This document shows positions 57,901-64,000 of a stretch of 64,000 nucleotides of DNA, in pieces. A program made the translations under genes and the position numbers. Within the stretch, counting starts at the first letter, position 1, and the number at the start of each line of letters is the position of its first letter. The DNA comes from Flaccisagitta enflata (taxonomy: Eukaryota > Chaetognatha > Sagittoidea > Aphragmophora): the NCBI GenBank assembly GCA_965153355.1, contig OZ231127.1:25544001-25608000 (forward strand). Reading direction: 5' to 3'. The notes below the pieces were generated by a model. That model ran no database searches, was not told where the DNA came from, and was given only the letters and a program-made list of their open reading frames with translations.

Positions 57901-59981
57901 ATGTCGTCTGCGATCTTGTGTCGATGCCGATTCCGAGTTATGGGTTTAAGCATGTTCTCATGTTCAAGGACGTGTTTTCCGCGTTCATCCGTTGCTACAA
58001 GTTACGCGACAAAACCACCAAGGGAGTCGTCAAGTCCCTTGAAGACCTTGTTTGTACGCTTGGTCCGCCAAAACAACTGTCCTCCGATAACGGTGGAGAG
58101 TTCACCTCGGACGATCTTATCGAGTTCTGCGAGACGCTTGGCATCCAAAAGAGAACCAGCGTCCCTTACAGGCCCCAGTCTCAAGGCGGAGTCGAACGAC
58201 AAAATCGAACGCTCATCAAATCGCTTAAAGAACGTCTGCTTCAATATGGTAAGAACTGGGTGGATCATTTGCCTTACACAGAATGGCTCCACAATACCTC
58301 TCCGTATGGGAGAACGGGCATGGCCCCATACTTCCTCTTTTTCGGGCGTGAGCCCTACTTGTCTCCGCTGGTCACCCAACGCGACAAAGAGGCCAGGGAC
58401 GCCAAAGTCAGCAAAACAGCCATCCAGTTAAAACAAAAACTTACGGACATGATCACTGAGGCAAACAGACGAGCGGACGAGAAACGCGAGAAAGAAGCCA
58501 AAACTTACAATCGTAAGGTCAAGCACGAGCCGCTGGAGCCTGGTGACCAAGCTTGGGAACTAACCAAAGTCAACCACAAATTGGATTACGAATGGACAGG
58601 TCCAGTTGAAATCCTTTCTCGTAAACCAAACCCATCCGGTCCAGGCACGACTTACGAGTGCAAGCGTAGTAGCGGTAAGACCATCAGACGAAACTACGAA
58701 CAGCTCAGGAAAACCAATGCCAAGTTTGACGAAATCATGGCCAAGCCGTTAGTCGAATCGGAAAAACCGAAATCCAGGCCTAAACGCTCTTGCGTCACTC
58801 TCCCCATCATGGCGGGTATACGGGCTCGTTCGCCACCACAAAACCGCCCACCGCGTGTGTCGTCGCCAGACGCTCCGCCACACTTCTCTCCCAGGCCGTC
58901 TTCACCTTCCTCATCAGAGGATAGTGACACCGAAGGCGTTAACAAGACGATCGCCCGAGCTCCAAACATGGACAATCAGGTAATCGACACCAACGACGAC
59001 GCCGCGGACGCCGACGACGCTGCGGACGCCGACGACGCCGCAATGCGAGTTGCTGGGGAAGCCGAAGATCAACATACTGGGGAAGTTGAAGCTCCAGACC
59101 AAACTCTGCACGCTGGGGAAGTAGAAGAAATGCTCCCAGATGCCGCCGGCGCCTCAATCCTCGACAATGGCGAAGTCGAAACACTCCTCCAAGAGCTAGT
59201 CGACGCCGCCGACAGAGACGAAGTGTCCGAAACAAGCGAAGGCTTCAATACGGCTTTCCTTAGAATGTCCGGCCACGACGAGCAGAATACTGAAACCATC
59301 GACCCACTAAGCCCACCGCTTCGTCCGCGCTCGCCATCACCGTCTCGTGCCCGCATTGAACTGGAGAATTCGCCGAGCCGTTATGTTCCCGCCGCGAATC
59401 CGTATGAAACTTTGCGACCAGATGTTCGATCGCGTTCACCTTCTCCTGGGCCGTCCCATGGTGTGAAGGCAAAGAAGAGGCCAAGTAACATTCTGTCGAT
59501 CTCAGTCAAACCGCCCAACGAGCCGGGTCAACTTAGCTCGGAGGACGCCGATTCAGAGCCTGAGACACCAACTCCCACGCCACAGAGAGAAGAATGTCCC
59601 GTCTTTAACGTTTATATGCCCGATGGTGAAGCCTACCTAGTTAGATCTAAATCGGGACAAATACCTGTAATCAGAGTGTCAGATAATGAGCTTGCTGAGC
59701 CACGCCAATCGTCTAGTTCAGAGCCAGTCGACGCCTCTGAAGTTGAACTTGAATCTCCAACAACTAAGAGCAAAGTTAGGGTTACACGCAAGAGTTCAAA
59801 ATCAAGCGAGACCACAGTCCCAAAAGAACGATTCCAGAGAATACCCAATCCAAACAAATTAAGTGCTGAAGCTGTGCGCCCGGCCAAAACGCACTTAAGG
59901 CCAGGCCAAAACAGGCCAATCCGCCACGCATTGAGGGGTCCTGATGGAAAGTTTTTGAAAGCTCAGTCCGATGGTGACTAA
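54870..59981 (+). CDS. pol: Pol polyprotein, Ty3/gypsy-like: protease, RT, RNase H, integrase, long C-terminal extension
   Basis: 1,703 codons counted from the Gag stop, uninterrupted. In order: aspartic protease (ADSGCTG, catalytic Asp65; LGWDWF near 145); reverse transcriptase with LTDFRKIN, MDLTKGFWQIPV and YLDD at 536-539; RNase H starting KTDAS (Asp685) and TDHRPL; integrase with H946-x6-H953 and C983-x2-C986 zinc finger and catalytic Asp1015, Asp1073 and Glu1109, exactly 35 residues between the last two; a GPY/F-like module (WTGPVEIL, about 1240). RT-RNase H before integrase is the Ty3/gypsy order. Beyond about residue 1290 there is a ~400-residue Ser/Pro- and Asp/Ala-rich extension with no transmembrane segment, so it is not an envelope protein. 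All catalytic residues are present. No ATG lies near the start, so expression is expected by frameshift from Gag. Confidence 0.93.
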   Translation: MTDCGAGQTTVGRDSQAPEIEDLVEDDSDTPAIDPYWDELPDPEPKYRALINVVACNRRIPVLADSGCTGCCISTDFFNKNPVLRKTFVPQKSRGRAINGSDVAAIGMVKLEFMVSKVPMQITCKVIKGLIDPIVLGWDWFSKYEVVLNVADGILSFKGGKTPLMRNNRRLSGCFYRVSQDLILPPNSKVHAKVDLVLDGKNLDRCASTVVTEPFSSNGALYWAARTCSLVENNSFRTEFLNNSDESIKIGGGSVIGFAEFVEKEFEAKAFQTEMSCFYQNDNDESEAHILVDIEEQEQDYAACNSSDPATPRAPATQDDIPPGAKPLFIDYSSVAEDAKAYIPRMKELFDEKHKGAFSRHDRDYGKTNVIQYRAHMKDPDQPPVSSSPYRTRPEMREVIDEQAHQMIADGLVGHSTSPFSAPILLARKKCGGWRFLTDFRKINERCEKVVYPLPRIEDSIQRLENPKYFSSMDLTKGFWQIPVHEADRKFFAFSTESMHLEYLVAPMGAKNSPSYLTKLMQLVLRGLPIQHVISYLDDVLVADTNMEDHLKHLDLVLSALEKAGLKLNPAKCLFARESVVCLGHKLSREGVSPDPANVDKIRSWKAPKNVRLLRAFLGLTGYYRQFVRGYSDIAGCLTDLTRDGVKWHWTPDHEKAFTTLRDILTSDQIMSYPNFSLPFIVKTDASLTAIGYMLTQKVESKERVISYGSKKLSVQQQRWATYDREFFAMVSGIRANSHYLRHAKFFVITDHRPLLAWRKVDTKKDPTGRRTRWAIELDNYEFDLLYKKGKIHSDADAMSRRGDEDDEVAEDDDDFLAMFEYSFAFEDAELAPPAVDDTLEGGLFLGMTFDDEYVLASLNAEDDQQERLREMQQDDLTIATVIEFVKNRKNLPRKFPMPWIRRNFKFFTVRDGILYRKAYATMVDDDVLQAIIPDAMVPEILAELHGSFWAGHPGPDKMAQKVRRYAAWATMTKDIKDAALQCKVCDQLRPQIPKARTPLQPIIARNVFDHVVCDLVSMPIPSYGFKHVLMFKDVFSAFIRCYKLRDKTTKGVVKSLEDLVCTLGPPKQLSSDNGGEFTSDDLIEFCETLGIQKRTSVPYRPQSQGGVERQNRTLIKSLKERLLQYGKNWVDHLPYTEWLHNTSPYGRTGMAPYFLFFGREPYLSPLVTQRDKEARDAKVSKTAIQLKQKLTDMITEANRRADEKREKEAKTYNRKVKHEPLEPGDQAWELTKVNHKLDYEWTGPVEILSRKPNPSGPGTTYECKRSSGKTIRRNYEQLRKTNAKFDEIMAKPLVESEKPKSRPKRSCVTLPIMAGIRARSPPQNRPPRVSSPDAPPHFSPRPSSPSSSEDSDTEGVNKTIARAPNMDNQVIDTNDDAADADDAADADDAAMRVAGEAEDQHTGEVEAPDQTLHAGEVEEMLPDAAGASILDNGEVETLLQELVDAADRDEVSETSEGFNTAFLRMSGHDEQNTETIDPLSPPLRPRSPSPSRARIELENSPSRYVPAANPYETLRPDVRSRSPSPGPSHGVKAKKRPSNILSISVKPPNEPGQLSSEDADSEPETPTPTPQREECPVFNVYMPDGEAYLVRSKSGQIPVIRVSDNELAEPRQSSSSEPVDASEVELESPTTKSKVRVTRKSSKSSETTVPKERFQRIPNPNKLSAEAVRPAKTHLRPGQNRPIRHALRGPDGKFLKAQSDGD

Positions 59982-60395
59982 GTTTTCCGTACCCTTACAT
60001 ACTAATTCCCCTCCACTCAACATGACTTTGCGTGTAGGGCATATCAAAAACTTCACAGACTGATGTTAAAACTCCCATGACTTCAGACTGACCCTCCGAC
60101 TTGACCCAACTCAGACTTAACTAAATACTAGGATGGTATTAGCATGGTTACTGATTGAACTGATATGGTTGATTGACATACGAATCAGGTGAGTGCCATT
60201 GGACGCACTTCTTTGGAGGACTTAGTGCCCCTTTACGTGCCAGTGCACCGTGTAAAGGCGACATTTCGTCATGTTTTATTGTCTGAAACCCAGTGTACTT
60301 GATACTGTAAAAGTTAAGTCGGAAACCTGTAGTTTCTTCATTCACAACTGATGTATTATGTTGCGCGCATTGCCTATCAACAATTTCTATAAACT

Positions 60396-60401
60396 AATAA
60401 A
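60396..60401 (+). promoter_or_regulatory. Candidate polyadenylation signal
   Basis: AATAAA, 415 bases after the Pol stop; a second at 60508-60513. Confidence 0.3.
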
Positions 60402-61778
60402 CATGATTAATATAGTTTATAGTTATTAGATTTCAGAATATGTCAGTCATAAACTCCGCCGGCGATAGTCTAGCTCCATGACAAATATAGCAAAACAAGA
60501 AAACACAAATAAAAATCATTATAAGAGTGAAATACAAAAAAAAAAACCTGTAGTGTTAGAACCTGAATGTTTTAATTTTCCCACTTTTCCCTGCTAAAAG
60601 GTTAAGCAAGAGACGTGATATTCGCGCTTACTGGTGGAACATGACGATCTGCCAGTGGGTCTCTTGCCTCTCATTGACGAAATGAGAATTACAATGGGAT
60701 CACCGTTCAACTCATGTGGGCCAAAGACAACTCTGAAGAATTCTTACCTTGCAAACCGACGAAAGGTATTTCTGGTAAAGAGTAATTGACAAGTCCTGGT
60801 AATGGTAATCATGGAGGAATTTGACTCTGAATGTGTGTGAATGGAATCCCGGGTCTGTAAGAAGTGTGCATGAAAGGCATTTCCTCATTAAAATTCTGTT
60901 TATTGTTGATTCCTTTTGGGGAAAAGAAAGAAATTTGTTATTGGTTTTTTTTCATACTTGTCCATAATTCAAATAATGAATTACCTAACCTGTCACACTT
61001 ATAGGCAAAGATTTTGACGGAAGTGTTGTTGAGGTCTATCAATACGCGAACGGCAAGTCCCACCTGTGATGCTCAAAAACAGGAAATCTGCGCCTTCATT
61101 CACACGAGAAACTTGCAAGAATTCCCGGATATAAGTCATGGACGCGATTTAGATCATAACACGGCGATAGAATGAAACTGTCCACTGACATGCATATGAA
61201 ATGCATCAGTGCACCAAAAACAGAAGCCTGAACAATTTCGTACTCATTCACCCAAGATACTCAGTCCTAACGGCTAAAAGATATAAAGCCCTCATAATTT
61301 GTAACTGTATTTCAATGAATGGAGAGAAAAAAAAAATCGTGCATTTCTGTTAGTCTCAAAAAAGAAAAAAAAATCGTGCATTTCTGTTAGTCTCAAAAAA
61401 AAAAAATCGATTTATCGTTTCATCTTTTTACTTAATTCTCGGAGTCTTTGACAGTTCCTTTAGTTGGCTTTCTATTTTACATATACTCAAGGAAAAAAAA
61501 AAGAAGGAAAAGAGATAGATATGAGATGCGTTTCAGTCACGTTGGTTAATCATCATTACCTCATGGTCTCGGTCAAATGTTTATATCAAAACGCGTAATT
61601 GACATACTACAGTTCCGATCATATATCTCAGAATTCCTTTTTTTTAGCCAACCATAGATTCTTACGTCTCTAAGAGGAATATTTCAATGCAGTGTGTTTA
61701 CATTCCATGTTATAATCTCATTTTTCCCAGTTTCAGCTTCGAAAGAGTTAGAGTATTTCACCAGTTTAAATTATTTTC

Positions 61779-61837
61779 GATATAACTGCCAAAGACGTTA
61801 TTTCGTCCCTTGGCCGTGCATGACACGGGCTGAGGGA
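61779..61837 (+). repeat. 3' copy of the diverged direct repeat
   Basis: GATATAACTGCCAAA, then CCTTGGC, three bases, GCATGACACGGG and TGAGGG; partner of 52145-52197. It ends five bases before the ATG of the exonuclease-like ORF. Confidence 0.5.
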
Positions 61838-61842
61838 TCACC

Positions 61843-64000
61843 ATGCCGCGGGAATACCCTGCCGGCTTTGAGCCGTCGCGCGGCAACGTGAACACGATCT
61901 TCGTCGAACGTGAATTCATGGAAGCTGACCCAACACGGTACGTGCCGGTCGAAACTGACTTAGAAAAGCTGCGCAACATTCCAAAAGGCGTCCGCGTAAC
62001 AGACCACGAGGTAAAGAAAGTCTACAGCGACTACGAATACCTCCTCGAACGGGAATGGAAAACGCCACGCCCAATGGAACCGGAAAAGCAGACCATCATC
62101 CGCTCCCCGCAGACTGTAAAGGAATGTGTCGCCGAGATGCGAGAGGCCATGGACATTTCCGGCCAGAAAAAGTTCGTAGTCGGTCTTGACCAAGAGAAAA
62201 ACCTCTCCACGCTCCAATTTTCGATGAAAATCGAGGATTGCTTTGGAAGAGGAAAGCACTACGAGAAACATATTCTCTTCCACATGAAAACTGTCCTTGA
62301 TTCACGACGCAACATCATGCAGGACGGCATTCCCACCGAACTAAAAGATTTCCTCTGTGACCCGCGCTTGATCTTTTCCGGTAAAAACATCAAGGAAGAC
62401 ATCGCCTACGTCGTGAAGGAATTCAAAATCGACGCCGCCGTTGCCGCCGAGTTCGAGTACATCGAGCTTGGGGAAATGTACGACTTTGTCTACAATTTCC
62501 TTTGGGCGCCAGAATACGCCGCCGACCTGCTTAAATGCGACCCGAAAAACCACGCCGAACGGATGCGTTTCTGGTCCTGCCTCGACGACGTCGGTCTCAA
62601 GACCATCTATCAATTTGCGTATCCCGGCATGACCCTCTCCAAACGTATCATTTGGCGCGACCATAAGAACAACTTCGACGAGTCCAAAAACAGGCTCATG
62701 CCCGACGACATTCGCTATGCGTTAAATGATTCCGCCTCTAGCCAGGAAATTCCGATTGAGATCGCGGAAAATCTTCTCGGAATTCGCGCCAATCTCTTCC
62801 GCCGGAAGTACGGTTCTGATGAGTTAGTAGAGGCGACGTTGCTCCGCCTTCTCTCTGCTCTCTCTGGCCCGGATGACGCGGCGTCATTGGACAGAAGGGA
62901 GAAGGCGGAGGTAGAAGCACTGAATGAGGCGTGGTATAGTGAGAAGCTTCGTCGCCAATTCATGGACAACCAGTTTGATGTTCGTCTGTGGATGCGGAAA
63001 CGGAATCTTTGTATCGCCCAACTCCGCACGAAATACAAACTGAAGCCTCATTTCGTAGAATGGAATACGGCGACGGCGACCTTTGTCCACCAATCGCGTC
63101 CTTTCCTCGAAAACGCGCTGATTCTTAAAAAGTCAATCGAGAGTCGGAGAAGGCCGCGTACGCCGCCGCCTCCAGACGACGAAGACGGCTGGCCGGTTGA
63201 CGCGACAGCGCCGGCAGCAGCAGCATCAGTCCCGGAAGCAGCAGCATCAGCAGCAGCAGCCCCGGAACCGATAGGTGAGAATAAAAGGAAATGGAAGAAT
63301 GACAAAAATGCAATTTCTGAATCGGAAGACGATGATGACGATGATGACCAAAAGTCAAGGGATGGTGACCTTGAGTCAGATGATGATGATGGTGATGATC
63401 TGAAATCGAATGATGATGATGATGATCTGAAATCAAGTGATGATGATGATGATGATCTGAAATCAGTGCACGAGAGTGAGATGAAATCTGTCGATGATGA
63501 CTATAGAGATGCTGATGAGTATGAAGACATTGACTCTGATTCTGTTGAATACATGACCGATGAATTTAGCGAGGAAGAAGTCAGAGTCTGCAAAAATCCG
63601 GTAATTGCAGAGCGCAGAAGGGTACTTAAATCAGGAATTATCACTAACGCATTTTTCCCCAATGCAGCATCCAGCTCTGCCTCAGTCTCCCAACAGTCTC
63701 CTCCTCGGTCTGCTTCCTCTCGTTCTCCTTCTCCTGCTGCTTCTTCTCCTGCTTCTCCTCCTCATCCTCAGCCTGCTCCTCCCCCAAAAAGAGCTTTCTC
63801 TCCTATTCTTCCTCCTACTCCTTCTCCATCAGCTTCCTCTCTCTCTTCTTCTCACATCGTTTCTTCTTCTTCTTCTCACATCGTTTCTTCTTCTTCTTCT
63901 CACGTCTTTTCTTCTTCTTCTTCTTCTTCTTCTTCTAATCTTTCTAAGAATGCTCCTCCTCTTTCTTCTCCTGCCGCTTGCTCTTCTTCGTCTCCTCCTC
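61843..64000 (+). CDS. DEDDy 3'-5' exonuclease-domain protein, partial (runs off the window)
   Basis: Open from ATG 61843 (context ATCACCATG; in-frame TGA 12 bases upstream) to the last base: 719 complete codons, no stop. Residues 107-300 match the RNase D/WRN-type exonuclease fold: exo I VVGLDQE (Asp116, Glu118), exo II SGKNIKED (Asp186) and exo III RYALND (Tyr292, Asp296), with the usual L-x-x-LCDPRLI lead-in at 167-177. All four acidic residues and the Tyr of the DEDDy class are present, so the domain is predicted active on RNA or DNA 3' ends. After it come a basic helical region (300-425), Pro/Ala-rich linker, tandem DDLKS-type acidic repeats (about 490-545) and Ser/Pro-rich sequence with Ser homopolymers to the window end. 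GTGAGA at about 63271 could be a splice donor; if used, the low-complexity part would be intronic. Host gene or element-borne gene cannot be decided. Confidence 0.75.
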   Translation, partial: MPREYPAGFEPSRGNVNTIFVEREFMEADPTRYVPVETDLEKLRNIPKGVRVTDHEVKKVYSDYEYLLEREWKTPRPMEPEKQTIIRSPQTVKECVAEMREAMDISGQKKFVVGLDQEKNLSTLQFSMKIEDCFGRGKHYEKHILFHMKTVLDSRRNIMQDGIPTELKDFLCDPRLIFSGKNIKEDIAYVVKEFKIDAAVAAEFEYIELGEMYDFVYNFLWAPEYAADLLKCDPKNHAERMRFWSCLDDVGLKTIYQFAYPGMTLSKRIIWRDHKNNFDESKNRLMPDDIRYALNDSASSQEIPIEIAENLLGIRANLFRRKYGSDELVEATLLRLLSALSGPDDAASLDRREKAEVEALNEAWYSEKLRRQFMDNQFDVRLWMRKRNLCIAQLRTKYKLKPHFVEWNTATATFVHQSRPFLENALILKKSIESRRRPRTPPPPDDEDGWPVDATAPAAAASVPEAAASAAAAPEPIGENKRKWKNDKNAISESEDDDDDDDQKSRDGDLESDDDDGDDLKSNDDDDDLKSSDDDDDDLKSVHESEMKSVDDDYRDADEYEDIDSDSVEYMTDEFSEEEVRVCKNPVIAERRRVLKSGIITNAFFPNAASSSASVSQQSPPRSASSRSPSPAASSPASPPHPQPAPPPKRAFSPILPPTPSPSASSLSSSHIVSSSSSHIVSSSSSHVFSSSSSSSSSNLSKNAPPLSSPAACSSSSPP

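Larger units (their letters stand above)
59982..61842. other. Downstream of pol; 3' LTR expected but not demonstrated
   Basis: Unique sequence with short frames. Features: candidate AATAAA signals at 60396-60401 and 60508-60513; two copies of AATCGTGCATTTCTGTTAGT at about 61337 and 61371; a pyrimidine-AG run TTTTTCCCAGTTTCAG at 61721-61736 that could be a 3' splice acceptor for the exonuclease-like ORF. No obvious polypurine tract was found; A-rich runs occur at 60535-60546. Confidence 0.35.

Noticed and set aside
61694-61891. 65-codon plus frame overlapping the start of the exonuclease-like ORF
   Set aside because: Different frame, short and without domain; its internal ATG at 61820 could at most be an upstream start affecting initiation.

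Overview
This is a eukaryotic, almost certainly invertebrate-animal, nuclear genome window. The evidence is a spliced PDZ-domain gene with GT-AG introns, an extreme load of microsatellites, and many short interspersed elements that look like Helentron-associated (HINE/DINE-1-type) repeats. The phylum cannot be assigned from sequence alone. There is no bacterial-style operon, CRISPR array, rRNA or recognisable tRNA.

Layout. 1-45.8 kb is nearly gene-free. It holds dinucleotide to tetranucleotide arrays (GA, CT, GAAA, GAAT, GTT, ATC), minisatellites of about 10, 13, 20, 31, 82 and 163 bp, about 40 hairpin-ended HINE-like copies in several subfamilies, and at least five foldback or MITE-like DNA elements. 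One of those has a clear 8-bp target duplication of hAT type, three are flanked by TA and one by TGTA. Several are nested, so insertion order can be read. The only coding candidate here is a minus-strand Asn-rich exon at 9.5-10.3 kb whose 3' end carries a tandemly repeated splice donor.

45.9-49.9 kb holds two exons of a minus-strand gene. One PDZ domain is split by a 1,076-bp intron. The larger exon has a 27-residue Thr run, very acidic stretches and a PP1-type RVSF motif, and is bracketed by complementary CU and GA tracts.

52.1-60.4 kb is an uninterrupted Ty3/gypsy-like retroelement body: an unplaced 270-codon ORF, a Gag whose tail is Arg-Asp/Ser repeats instead of a zinc knuckle, and a 1,703-codon Pol (protease, RT, RNase H, HHCC-DD35E integrase, GPY/F-like module and a C-terminal extension of about 400 residues). 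Gag and Pol are joined through a probable -1 frameshift signal with an 8-bp stem-loop. I could not find LTRs or a primer-binding site by eye, but a diverged direct repeat of about 55 bp brackets the coding region.

61.8-64.0 kb is an ORF that runs off the window end (over 719 codons). It encodes a DEDDy 3'-5' exonuclease domain with all catalytic residues, followed by acidic and Ser/Pro-rich low-complexity sequence. Its leader carries one copy of the same diverged repeat seen before the 270-codon ORF.
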